A DNA stretch of 64,000 bases from Amaranthus tricolor (GCF_026212465.1 NC_080049.1:19824945-19888944); one strand, 5' to 3'. Positions 12,551 to 23,982 are shown, counted from the stretch's first letter. Numbers and translations: made by a program. Notes: generated from the letters alone by a model not told the origin.

Positions 12551-12877
12551 ATGGGGAAGAACATGGTGAGAGAAGATAGAGAAATCTTCTTAGTCATTAA
12601 GGCTTCATTAATAGAAGACGTTGAATCCTAAGGGTTAGAGTAGAACCCATACGCAAGGAGTAGGCTATTTATAATTGAACCTCGTGAACAAATACCTTGT
12701 TCTTGTTTCAGTTCATTTTTGCATTTAATAGATTTATTATTTGACCTAAAACAGTTCTAGAAAACTATTTTAAAAGGTCTCCCAAGCTCTTGAGCTTACC
12801 TTCTAGAGAAAAATTTTAAACGGGCATACTCTCTATTTACTCCCTCTAGAGAGTATTCTACCTCTGATCAACCTTCA
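12551..12877 (+). repeat. Family-A solo LTR (L1), right part
   Basis: Continuation of the LTR that begins at 260. It aligns with 30330-30688 of the second copy. It ends AACCTTCA, followed by the target duplication GCTCG (12878-12882). Confidence 0.85.
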
Positions 12878-12882
12878 GCTCG

Positions 12883-13135
12883 TGATATTGATGCTTTCCT
12901 TGATGATCCATGAAGATATCGTCATTTAGTTGGTAGACTTGTTTGTATCGTTCGCTCCACCTGATCTTGCTTATATGGTTCCTATTTTGTCACAATTCTT
13001 ACTCAACTATGCTTGATTCATTAGGAAGCTGCTCTTAGAGTGGTTTGAGATCTTAAAGGTGCAATTGGATTGGGTTTTCATCTTTTTCTACATGGCACTA
13101 ACTAATTTTTGTGGGTGTGATTCTGTCTAAGACAA
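12883..13135 (+). pseudogene. Decayed copia RT/RNase H fragment in R copy 1
   Basis: Stop-ridden translation still shows the end of a copia RT: RYRHLVGRLVCIVRST, then LAYMVP and EAALRVV before a stop and DLKG. These match the family consensus YRRLVGRLIYL...RPDISYAV...HWEAALRVVRYLKG. The same remnant lies at 30694-30965. It is older and different from families A and C. Confidence 0.7.
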
Positions 13136-14238
13136 TTGTACTCTTATAAGGCGGTCACTTACTCATTTGATAGCTTTTATTGTTGTAATGAAAAAAGACA
13201 ATACCAATGCAACTTTTTTATTTTGACTAAAAAGTCGACTGAAAAGATAATTAAAAAGTCATTTACCGAAATTCTTTTAGCTTTTCGATTAGTCAATAAA
13301 CCAAGTGTCAAAATTCAGCTAAAAATCAATAAAAAACCTAATTATCAAACACATGAACTAAATTGGACTATATAATAAAATAATTATTTTACAAAGTTAA
13401 TCGAAATGAGATAAAATTTAAAATTAAATGAAGATCTCATATTACATTTGCACTATTACGACGTGGTGGTTGTAGCAAACTAAACATGGTAATTAGGGCT
13501 GAACTATTTTAGAAGGAAATAAAATGAAGAGAGACTATATGTGGCACTAAATGTCTCGTACTATATACTAATGGGTTAATAAAATGTATGGATAACTTTA
13601 TAGTGAATGGGTTATAAAATGGACCACTATAATAAATTTTAACAAATTAAGAAAAATTTACGAAATTCCAATATAAACTTGAATATTATTGGCAATTAAT
13701 AAAAAATATAGAAATTTGTGTTAAAAATATAACTTTACAAACATATTTTTGTTATATTAATGATTCATATTATATAATATATCAACCAACATTTGAGATT
13801 ATATTATAATAAAGTATAGAATGGACGTGAAGTAAAATTATATACTTCTAGCTACCAATTTATAAGTTGATAAGTTATTTTAAAAGGATATCTCTTTAAA
13901 CAACAAAAATAATATTAGAGATTTAATCCAAAAAGTTGGGGTCGATTATACAAACAAATATATCATTTTTAATTTTCGTTCATAGGGATTCTTTTTTATC
14001 CAAACATATTGATTTTCTACAACATTTTAACTCGTAAGTCTAGCTAGCTCATTTATTTCCTTTTCCACTCATGTCCTCCAAATCATCTTCGGTGTTCATC
14101 ACCCTTTTTTAAGTTACTCAAGTTTCAGCTTTTTATCATCCTGACCGATTCGCTGATATAATATCTCATCTTTTCACATACCAAATCTTAAACGATTCTC
14201 TTTCATCTTTTACTTGATATTTACATCTTCTTTACACC

Positions 14239-14241
<3 letters not shown>

Positions 14242-14333
<92 letters not shown>
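14242..14333. repeat. (AT)n microsatellite
   Basis: An uninterrupted run of about 46 AT units inside R copy 1. R copy 2 lacks it at the corresponding place (near 32100). The open frame across it is only the repeat read as Ile-Tyr. Confidence 0.97.
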
Positions 14334-14335
<2 letters not shown>

Positions 14336-14518
14336 TTGTTTTGTATTTTATCCCTTAAAATATGTCCACTCATCTATCAAAGAATTCGCATTTACGCTGC
14401 TCTAATACAGCTTAGATTAGCTGATATAGATAGTATTATTATATTCTACAAAATTGCTACTTTGAGATGTTCATCATTCACATATTCACATTTTGATAAC
14501 ATACAAATTAGTAGGGAC

Positions 14519-15504
14519 TAGACCTGGGAAAACGGTCGGTCGGTCGGGTTTTGGGTCGGATCAATTTCGGTCGGGTCATTTTCGGGTCGGGTCAGTTTCG
14601 GATCAGGTCAGTTTCAGATCAGGTCAGTTTCAGGTCGGATCACTCTGGGTTTCGGGTAGGTTCGGATTGACCCAACGGGTTACCATAAAACATTAGAATA
14701 TCCAATCGACTAATTCAACATAAAAAAAATCATTAAAATGTCTAAAAAAAATCATTAGAGAAATTACATGTACGATTTTCAAAAAATAGTTGGTATGTCA
14801 GGTTCATTTAAGTGCAAGAAAAATAGGGAAATTAATACTTATTTTGAAAGACTTGTAAGATACGCGCTTTATAAAAGTTATTTTGTTTATTATAATTGTA
14901 ACGTTAGATAAAAATGACGTTAAAATTATCTTAACAATTTTCATGTTGGAAAGATATACAACTAACTAAGTACTTATTTCGTCTTATAAGATACGCGTTT
15001 TATAATTTAGGGTAGCGACATTCGTTTTTTTTGAAAAGCTCATTCAAACGTGCGAAACGTTCGTATAAATTATATTCATTTGCTTACTGAAATGTAGAAG
15101 AATTAAAAACTCATTTGATTGATTTAACAAGATACATGTATTCAATTAAGATGATTATAACGTCCTGTTTTTAAAGAAAAATAATTACGGTGGCTAAAAA
15201 AGACATTAAATACGTGTTTTTTGAGATCTATTGATAAGTTTTAGGGTTCAAGTGATATACTCAATATGTTGAGATACTTTGAAAACTAAAATTTTATTTG
15301 AAATGAATTCTAACATTGAAATTACTCTAAAAATTGATATTAAATATGTCAAAATGGGTCGGTTTTCGGTCGGGTCATTTTCGGTCGGGTAATTATCGGG
15401 TCGGTCATGTTTCGGATTATGTCGCTTTCGGGTCGGTCGGGTTCGGGTTTTGTCGGGTCGGTCCCAGGTTCATTTTCGGGTCGGATCAAATTTTCCCAGG
15501 TCTA
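14519..15504. mobile_element. Non-autonomous hAT element (986 bp)
   Basis: Flanked by a perfect 8-bp duplication GTAGGGAC (14511-14518 and 15505-15512), the mark of hAT transposition. The ends are inverted: TAGACCTGGGAAAA on the left and TTTTCCCAGGTCTA on the right. No transposase is encoded. Both subterminal regions (about 14530-14660 and 15355-15490) are packed with GGTCGGGTC-like units on a background that is otherwise very AT-rich. Short open frames there are by-products of these repeats. Confidence 0.9.
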
Positions 15505-15840
15505 GTAGGGACGAATGGGGGCGAGGCAGTGGGAATAACTCATGCCCACTTCCCCTAAAAAAAATATAAAACTAAATATAATTAACAACCCACACTAAAA
15601 TTAGTTGGGTTAGCTTTCAATAGGAATCGAACCAAAAACACTTGTAGCACACAAAGTTAGGCCATTACCCTTAAGACACATATACTTTAATGACATTATT
15701 TTTGGCTTATTCAACTTACTAAATAATGAGGCCTCATTATCGAAATCTCAAACTCTAACACCCTATGCAGATGCACAAGTTGCACAGGGGATTAGCTAGC
15801 CTTGATTATCAAAGTAGGCTTTATAAATAGTTATACTATG

Positions 15841-17413
15841 CATGTAAATTAGTTTTCGTAAGCAATTTTTAATTGTTATATTATTCAAATAAACTAGTTA
15901 TGGTATGTGTTTTCGAATAGTTGTAGTAGTGATAAGAAACAATTTTAGTAGGAAATCCTACAACTAATAGTAAACGTTTTAATATTTTCATAATGTAGTT
16001 GAAAAGGATATAATAGGTGTTTTTAGTACTGCTACATGTATTTTTACAAAAAAGTAGACATTTTAATCACCTTCATACAAGAAAATGATATTATTTTCTT
16101 CATCAACATTCCGATTCACATCATCAAACTCGAGCGTCAGATTTTCAATGGAGAATCCTTTTTAAATCATCATCGGAATATTCAGTAATATTTGTATTTA
16201 AATTCAAAAAATAATTTTAAAAATCGGTAATGTTACGCATTATATTCTTGATTGAATTTGAGTTGTGAAATTATTAACTTTGATTATCATTTCTTGCCTC
16301 TTAATCTTGTTTGATTTCTTTTCTTGTTTTTATTGTGTTTTATTTTCTTGAAATGAAGGTAGTTCTCTAAGTTATTGTAACCAAAGGAATGAATGAAAGA
16401 AAGTAGTTATTTTAGATCACGTGAAGGAAAGCATTTTTTAAAAAAATATTGATTTGCAATGGAGTGTGCCTCCAAAAAGGCGTTATTTGTTAAAATATAC
16501 TTTTTTTTATTCTTCTTCTTCAAAAACATTATGTTCATCCTGCAACCATGTTCTTCGACATTATAAACATCATTTGTTCATTTTTGACTAAAAGAGAAAC
16601 TCTTCAAACTATCATTTAATAGTAGTTTTCACTTATAGTTGTTTTTCTCTCTCCATCTTTATAGGCCTGTCGTCGATGTCGAATAATACAAATACTACAC
16701 CTCTCCACATACCTTTTCAAGCAACTCCATGAAAGAGAGAACAAAGGCTTTTTAGATGTTGCAACACACTATTTTGTTTTGAATAGTTAAATTTATTATT
16801 TTATTTCTTTCTTATATTGAGCTTAAGAGAGATCGTACCCAAACTTAATGAAAATCATCTCTTAAAAGAGATACTTCCTTCGTTATAAATTACGTGCAAC
16901 ATTAGAATTTTACACTATTCATTTATCCTACTATTTTTATTTAAATTTTGATCTATAAGTTACAATGTAGTCAAGTGAGATTCTGTAATATATACTTTAA
17001 ATTTTTTTTATTATATATAATTAAAGATATTTAGGATTGAATTATTATATTGTAGTACGTAAAAAGTCAAACATTACAATTAGAGTCGTTCAGGGATCGG
17101 GCCCCGTTTTCAACCCTTATCCAACCCATTTTTTAGAGTTTATTAAACTATTAAAAATATATTGAGTTCTATATGGGTTTAAATATGGGGTCAAAAGGGG
17201 CCTTTAAAATCCTAGAAAATGGTTTCTTGTATGCCTTGCTAACTTAATGAATTGGGTTCATTTAGTATTTTGATTTTGTTAAGCTTAGTTCAGAGATTCG
17301 AGTCCCCCACATCTGTCGTGTATTCTTGTATTAATGCAGGCTTTAGTGCTAGATGCCATTTTGATCAGAATTTATAAAGCTTTTTTTTTTTTTTACATGT
17401 AATGTGGTTTAAA
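15841..17413. other. Unassigned AT-rich DNA
   Basis: About 1.6 kb between R copy 1 and the Mutator-like element. I see no gene, RNA gene or recognisable transposon border here. Confidence 0.5.
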
Positions 17414-17420
17414 CCATTTC

Positions 17421-17530
17421 TTATTTGTCGCCACCAATTTCATTTTATCGCCACCCCCCCTTGAATGAAATTACGACTTTACCCCTGAAATTTAAAAAAT
17501 TACGAAAATGCCACTAAGCTTATAACTTAT
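17421..17530 (+). repeat. MULE left terminal inverted repeat
   Basis: Starts TTATTTGTCGCCACC and continues through TTTCATTTTATCGCCACCCC, GTAAAGTCGT-complement blocks and AAATGCCACTAAG. It pairs with 23870-23982 with scattered mismatches. Confidence 0.85.
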
Positions 17531-17704
17531 ATAAAAACACTTCAAATCCACTCAATAACACTTTCATCACTTCCATAAAATCAAATTCTTCACATAAAAT
17601 TAAGCGGAGCTAAAACTTTGGAATCGAAATCGTCAACAAAAATTCGAGGTAAGTTTTTTTTAAATCAATCGAAGCAAAAAAAAAAAAAAAAAAATTTTCG
17701 ATTC

Positions 17705-17760
17705 GGCCCAGTCGCACAAAACGTGCGACTGTACAGTCGCACGTTTTGTGCGACTGGGCC
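17705..17760. repeat. Perfect 56-bp palindrome P1 (GTCGCAC type)
   Basis: Reads identically on both strands from GGCCCAGTCGCAC to GTGCGACTGGGCC with centre TGTACA. It contains four GTCGCAC/GTGCGAC cores and is bordered by poly-A on the left and poly-T on the right. It lies between the left terminal repeat and the mobile-domain gene. Confidence 0.95.
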
Positions 17761-17931
17761 AAAACCATTTTTTTTTTTTTTCTTTTTTTTAAAAATTTTT
17801 GAAAGAGTTTGTTGTTAGTTAATGTTTTTTAGTAAATGTTGTAATAATATGTATTATGATAATGTTGTTGTAAGAAGTAGTTATTGATTTACGTATTCGA
17901 AAAAGAAAAAAAAATTAAAACCGGTCGCACG

Positions 17932-17985
17932 AACCGGTCGCACAAAATGTGCGACTGTACAGTCGCACATTTTGTGCGACCGGTT
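17932..17985. repeat. Perfect 54-bp palindrome P2 (GTCGCAC type)
   Basis: Runs from AACCGGTCGCAC to GTGCGACCGGTT with centre TGTACA. An extra CCGGTCGCAC stands just upstream (17921), and the flanking AATTAAAACC/GGTTTTAATT also pairs. It ends about 200 bp before the ATG of the mobile-domain gene. Confidence 0.95.
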
Positions 17986-18186
17986 TTAATTTTTTTTTTT
18001 TTTATTGTAATGAATTTGTTTAGTGTAATTAATTTATTAAATTTGAGTTGTTTAAATATTTATGAATATAATAATTGTTTAATTATTTGTAAATGTGAAA
18101 TATTTTACGTGTTGCTTGTTTTTAATTTATTTGATTTTAAGTAATTTAAAATGTTGTCTTAATTTAAATTATGAAAATTCTAGTAA

Positions 18187-20299
18187 ATGGATGGAAATCA
18201 AGGTAAAGGAAAAGGGTTTTTTAGAGGTTTATTAAGCGGCAATAGATCTAGGCCTACTTTACTGAGAGGTGATCCCCATGAGAGGGGGGTTACGGGATCT
18301 GCAAGGCGAGCAAGGCAAGAACAAGCGGCCATACATAGTCAGGCCCAACGTTCAAGTACCCTAGAGCAAGTGCGTAGTCGCTTTGAGCGCCAAAGTAGCC
18401 TACATAGTCATACGGTCGGCTCAGGTGACGATGATACTGATTACGACGAGTCTCTTAGTCGGGAAGAGTCTCTTGGTCAGGATGAGTCTGCATGTCATCC
18501 TGTTGATTGGACGATCGTAAGAGGCCATGCTGTTAAGTTCAAGAGTAGAGGGCAGGGCTCGAGTGGCACTTCTGATCAGGCAGGAGTAAGCCAGGCTGAG
18601 GATGCGGCTCCACGGGGGAGGAGGCGATCGCAGTCCGCGGACACGGACTGGTTAATCACATCAGCCCAGCCCGGGGGCCCTGTTGATACTACTTTAATAC
18701 CCAGCTACGGTGGGCACGTAGCAAAGGCTATATTTGAGGGATCGGAGCGCACCCCTCCGATTTTGGAATGTCGTGCTCGGAAGAAAATGTTGGATTCAAT
18801 CATTAGACTTCAGGACATGTCTGATGAATTGTACAGAGTGTTACCTGGTACTCCCCTTGGTCGGCTGCCGTATATAATGCACCAGCACATCGACAGTGCT
18901 CTCATTACGGCATTTGTGGAAAGGTGGCAGCCTGACACCAACACCTTCCACATGCCGTGGGGGGAGATGACCATAATGTTGCACGACGTGCAACGCATCT
19001 TGGGAATTGGCATTGACGGTTCACTTCCCGTGCAACCGTCTGATAATGAATGGCAGCTTGGCCTGGCCGGCCTTTTTGGTATGCCATTGTCGGAGCTGCG
19101 TGCGAAGGGGCACTTCACAAGCGGCAGCATTAATGTTGGTGCACTGTTGCAGCTATGCCACCGTTCTCAGTCTATGGATACTCAACGTACCGCCTACTAC
19201 ATGGCTATAGTAGGTTCCACGTTGCTCGTGGATAAGACTAGAGTCGGGATGCGTCCTCACCCTGTTGTTACTGTTACCGCTGATGAGGCTGATATTGCTT
19301 GGGGTGCAGTGACGCTTGCTCACATGTATCGCCAACTGGGTATGGCGACAAGGACTGGGTGTAAGACTATTGCTGGTTGCCTAACACTGTTGCAGACATG
19401 GATTTACGAGTACTTCCCAGCCTTCCGCCCCCATCCGCGTCAAGCTGACATGCCGAACAAGACAAGGGCAGAGATGTGGTCCCCGCCGAAGCCAATCCGC
19501 GAGCTGAGCAGACTGATAGACTGTAGGAGCATACTGGATGCCATGACAGAGGCACAGGTTTTGTACATGACTTCAAACTTAATTGTTTAACTTGTCAAGG
19601 GCAGAGATGTTATGTTGATTATGTATTATATTCATTGTGAGCAGGTGGAGTGGACTCCGTACTTGACTTATGATAGGTCTTTATTGAACGAGCACCCACG
19701 TACCTCGTATATCGGTGGTATCACCTGTTTCGATATCGTGGAGGTCTATTTGCCTGAGAGGACAGTGAGGCAGCTCGGTTTTGCACAGGAGATTCCCCCG
19801 GCTCCGCTGAGACCTACCCAAGCTCTGCGACCAGCACAGGGCTCCTACTCAGTTACATTCGCTTCTTCCTGTATGTTTACGGAGATGTGGAGTAGGTTCC
19901 CTTACTGTGCCCGCGTAGTGGAGCAGGCACAGCGTCGCGCATCGGTTCCATCAGAGGCTGCCCCGGATTACGTGGACTGGTTTAGAGTGTCTTCCCACTG
20001 TTTTCTCATCCCAGGTGAAGGACCTGCTGCTGCGTTTGGTGCTGCTGATAACAGAGTCGAATATGTTAGTATTCCTAATTATATATTTTATTTTTATGTT
20101 TCATAACATGTATTGACTTTGCAATTGTCTGGTTTTACAGTTTGCTGCTGAATTTCCAACTCGACTTGCACCATTGCTCAGGATGCCAGCTATTGCTCAA
20201 ATGACGCCTCGGGAAAGAGATGCTGCTGATATGTATTTAGAGGATCTTAGAGAGTTGTTTTCCGAATGGCAAGAGTGTAGAGGGCGCAGCCCCTTATAG
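18187..20299 (+). CDS. Plant mobile domain (PMD) protein, three exons
   Basis: Exons 18187-19557, 19645-20064 and 20141-20299 join in phase 0 at GT-AG borders (CAG|GTTTTG...GAGCAG|GTGG and TAT|GTTAGT...TTACAG|TTTG). They give about 649 residues without a stop. Residues 1-170 are basic, serine-rich and probably unstructured. From about 180 the protein matches the plant mobile domain (PMD, 'aminotransferase-like' or phosphatase-7-long-form-like proteins): LYRVLPGTPLGRLPYIMHQH, FHMPWGEMTIMLHDV near 253, then WTPYL early in exon 2. PMD proteins MAIN and MAIL1 are nuclear and act in silencing and genome stability, but most family members sit in transposons. Here the gene shares one element with a MULE transposase, so it is probably an accessory transposon protein. 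Its catalytic role, if any, is unknown. The ATG at 18187 is the first in frame after non-coding sequence. Confidence 0.88.
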
Positions 20300-23200
20300 A
20301 CATTTACCTGTTTTGTAATGCATGAACAATTGTTGTATTTAATCTTTATGTATGAACAACTTTTTAATCGTTTGAACAATTGAATTATATATAAACACTA
20401 TGGAGAATCTAAATTCACCGCGTCTCCGGCGGTGTTATTATGCTGTTGTCGTTGTATGTTGCACATTCTACTCCAAAGTGATATCCTATTACGATATTGT
20501 CTTTCTAAATCTGCACATGAATTGTTAGCTGCTCTCCAATTTTGTTGGACTGGCGGCAGTGGAGATGAATCATCGTTCATTAAAAGCTGAACATAATGAT
20601 TCCCGTTTACCCAAAGAATATGTATAAGTTTATTTACGCCATGCATTCCCCCTGTTCTTCTTAAAGGAAGCACTAAACAATTGTACATTGGATGACCATC
20701 CGCAGAGCCATAATACGCAATTGCTATGTTTGAAAATGTTGCTGCAGAATACAGTGTTGTCGCTTCCAACCAGTGATCGTACGGAGCAGGTCCTTTATTG
20801 TGGGCACCAACTCTGAATATAGCTTCCTCCACCGAATCTGCTGATAAATATAAGCGTGCATATTGTTCTCTATGCGTTTCCATTTCCAAACTCATTGCAC
20901 GTCGTAACAGAGGCCATGCTTCCTCACCCCCTAACTCTGTGGCGGCAATAGCTCTAAATCCACAATTACCGTCACCTATAACATCAATCCAATCAAACAG
21001 ATATGGCGGAAGAATAAATGGAATGTGATCTGGCCACGGAAAAAGTGAAAAATCACGACCTGCTGCACCATCTGAATAAATAACAATATATCATTACGCC
21101 AATATTGATATAAAACATATAAGATTAAATGAAAAGAATTAAGAGTACCTGATAAGTTGAAACTGAAGTTAATTCCAACTGACGATTGATGCGACCGGCT
21201 GCTTGATCTACCACTGGATCTCCCGCGTGATGATGATCTTGATCCGCGACCCCTTGAGGATGATCTACTGTACTCAAACGCACTTTTGTTTCTCCTCAAG
21301 GTTCTGCTTGTCATTGGTCTTCCTTTCCTCGGTGGACTTGCTTCGGGCTCAGGTATGTCGTCACCATCGGGGTGCAGCTCATGTTCAAGTACCTGAGAGA
21401 CGCGTCGTAGTACTGAGGGGTCGGATTTTAAAACTTCATCCACCAACGATTGAAAGTACTCTTTATCATCGGCGTTTGCGTGCCGTACTTCTTCGTTCGC
21501 GTCTTCTTCTGCATCTAAATACTTTAACGTTTTCCAAAACGGATGTATATCGTCCAAGTACAAAGCACCATTAGACCTGATAGACAAGTAACAGTAACAC
21601 GCGCATGGTAATCCGTGGGTTTTTTGAATGACACAACCGCATTTTTCTAAAAGACAACTGCCCAGGGTTAGCATCCGGTTGTGCTCCATCATCAATAGTT
21701 CCAAGGCAAATATAGAAACATGACGATACAACGGTCGTAGAAAATTTAGTCGCGACGTTCTTGAAATGGAATTCTTAGATTCCTCAAGAGCTTGTCTTAT
21801 TTTTGATTGTTGATTCATAATTTGTGCGTGCGCCCTTTTAAACAGCGTATCGAATGAGCTATTACCGCTACCCAAGTAGTACTTGAAGGAAGAGTGTTGA
21901 CTTTCAACTCGACTGGTAGTCTGGTTACCCAAGTGCAAACAATCATTCGTCCACGCACGCACAAATTTCTCTTTGTGAGGAATCCATGTTTCTGCCAAAT
22001 ATTGCACGACTCTCCGGTTCCTAGTCGACCAAGTGGACACAATCCCTTCCCATCTGTTTTCAAAATCGGCGATCGTCATACTGTTAACCAAGGGGTTCCA
22101 TTTTGTTTGCCTGAATAACTGGCCCTGTTGATTTTTCTTGCCGCCACACAATTTATCGACCATGTTCTCCACGTCATTGCCAATATGCCATACGCATAAT
22201 AGATGTCGTACATCTGCATTAAACATAAATTTAAAATTAATTCAGAAATATATAATACATAGATCGACGATAATTAATAATTAAAACATGTTTACCTGGA
22301 AAGACAGCATGAATAGCTGCAGACAAACCCTCATCCCGATCCGTTACGATTACATCCGGCGTCTGCACTGTCCCGTAAATATCCCTCAACCTCTCCAACA
22401 CCCAAGAATAAGACACAGCCGCCTCATCTCGCATCAAACATAATGCAACCAAGAAATTATGATTCGTTGGCGTCATTCCAATGATTTCGCAAAGGGGCCA
22501 CTTTTGCTTATTCGTTTTGTACGTTGTGTCTATCAACACAACATGGGGCCACGAACGTAGCATCTGGATAGAAGTTGGATTCGCAATCAATAATCTAGTC
22601 AACTGATCCTCACTATCCAAGTCCCTCCAAACTACATAATTATGCTCCGTGGCCATATACAGACAGTGTTGAAGAGGAGTCCTACCATCCATCTCTTCTC
22701 TCCTCATTGACTATCTCTCATTGTAAATTTGATTCATACTAGCATAAAAACGAGGAAAATTTCTTCTAATTGAAGACATTATAAATGCTGGTTGCATGCC
22801 AGTTGCACTTAGATTTCGTATGTGCTGCCTGATATCCACAGTCATCCTATTTACTCTTATTTGACCATCTATGTACATGAAGAACGGATGGTTATGTATT
22901 CCTTTTTCACCAGGAAACACTCTAACCGTCCAAGGTCTTTCCTTTGGGTTACGACTAGTTCCTAAAATCATAAATTTACACCCACAACCCCTACTTTTGG
23001 AACCTGGTCGGGGAGCATTGTCTAAGTTATGCAAATCAACACTTCTTTTATCGTAACGGTGACATCTTAAGTACAGACTCACTCTAGAACGCCCTTCTTT
23101 TTTTTTATATGAAGCACGTGTAAATTGAAATCCAATTGTTAGTGCTATCTCATTAGCCCAAGTATGTAAATCATCTACAGAATCAAATTCTCTATCGGTA

Positions 23201-23414
23201 ACAAATCTATCAGAATAATCTATATTATCTCCTAAATTTTCAAAGTCCTGCAAATAATAATTATAATAACATTATCATAATATATCAAAATAATAATAAC
23301 TTAAAAAATAATTATTTCTACAAAATAATTATAATAAAATACCATTATTATAGCACAACAATAGATTAAAATAAAATAATTTAATTAAACAAAATAAATT
23401 TTATAATTCGAAGT

Positions 23415-23482
23415 TAAAAAAAATAAATAAATAGAAGTCGCACAAAACGTTTTGTGCGACTTCTATTTATTTATTTTTTTTA
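23415..23482. repeat. Perfect 68-bp palindrome P3 (GTCGCAC type)
   Basis: Centre at 23448/23449 in AAAACGTTTT. The arms read outward GTGCGACTTCTATTTATT. It lies in the first intron of the transposase gene. Confidence 0.95.
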
Positions 23483-23520
23483 TTCAAATACAAAAAAAAA
23501 AAAAAAAAAAATTATGAAGC

Positions 23521-23591
23521 AGTCGCACGAACCAGTCGCACAAAACGTGCGACTCCCAGTCGCACGTTTTGTGCGACTGGTTTGTGCGACT
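23521..23591. repeat. Near-perfect palindrome P4 (GTCGCAC type)
   Basis: Two 25-bp arms (AACCAGTCGCAC... and ...GTGCGACTGGTT) around a CCC spacer, extended by outer AGTCGCAC/GTGCGACT with one mismatch. It is bordered by poly-A (left) and poly-T (right), in the first intron of the transposase gene and symmetric in position to P1 and P2. Confidence 0.95.
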
Positions 23592-23869
23592 ACGTTCCTA
23601 TTTTTTTTTTTTTTTTTTTGCATAAATCGAACCGATTAATTACTTACCGGATCGTTATCATGCACGTCTTGGTATGCCATTGATGTTCGATCTAGAGTTC
23701 TAGCTTGTTTAACTTTACGTATTGTTTTTAGAGAGTTTTTAGAGAGAAGGTATCGTGTTTGAATTCGAATATACTACCATAAAGCCTCTGAAAATTCAAT
23801 ATATATATAATTCCGATAATAATGTCATTAAGCGATAACAATGTTATTAAGTGCCATTTACATTTCTTA

Positions 23870-23982
23870 AACATTTTTTAACTTAAGTGGCATTTTTGTA
23901 ATTTTTTTTAATCTAGGGGTAATATGGTAATTTTGTTAGAAGGGGGGTGGCGATAAAATGAAAAAGGTGGCGACAAATAATA
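23870..23982 (-). repeat. MULE right terminal inverted repeat
   Basis: Inverted partner of 17421-17530. It includes AAGTGGCATTTTTGTAATTTT, GGGGGGTGGCGATAAAATGA and GGTGGCGACAAATAA. Confidence 0.85.

Larger units (their letters stand above)
12883..15840 (+). repeat. Repeat block R, copy 1
   Basis: About 3 kb that is repeated at 30694-32429. Matching stretches include the decayed RT (12883-13135), the AT-rich part to about 14220, and 15640-15840 (TTAGGCCATTACCCTTAAGAC and beyond). Copy 1 additionally holds the (AT)n tract and a hAT element. No intact gene is present; the short frames at 13136-13375 and around the AT tract are not credible genes. Confidence 0.75.
20398..23680 (-). pseudogene. 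MuDR-type transposase fused to an OTU protease domain, one amber codon
   Basis: Four exons (23680-23648, 23247-22296, 22213-21149, 21071-20398) with GT-AG borders join in frame to about 907 codons. Residues ~20-140 form a FAR1/WRKY-GCM1-like zinc domain ending GIHNHPF. The MULE transposase core follows: VVLIDTTYK (~248), VIVTDRDEG (~312), CVWHIGND, and SRVESQHS (~432), giving a D-D-E set. A SWIM-like finger near 520 reads KCGCVIQKTHGLPCACYC, with cysteine where the usual finger has histidine. After an Arg/Ser-rich linker, exon 4 encodes an OTU cysteine protease: DVIGDGNCGFRAIA (~717) and NHYVQLLM (~843) hold the Cys and His. OTU proteins usually cleave ubiquitin links; the target here is unknown. 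The only defect seen is TAG at 22711-22713 (codon 190), probably CAG to TAG. The start MAYQDVHDNDP is chosen because it splices in phase to exon 2. Confidence 0.85.

Noticed and set aside
13136..13375. 79-codon frame in R copy 1
   Set aside because: Not preserved as an open frame in R copy 2 and adjacent to a decayed RT; probably chance.
14214..14405. Open frame over the (AT)n tract
   Set aside because: It is only the microsatellite read as alternating Ile-Tyr.
14493..15558. Two short open frames inside the hAT MITE ends
   Set aside because: They arise from GGTCGGGTC repeats, lie at both ends and show no domain.
18810..19576. Several minus-strand frames opposite the PMD gene
   Set aside because: Antisense shadows of a well-supported spliced gene; no domains.
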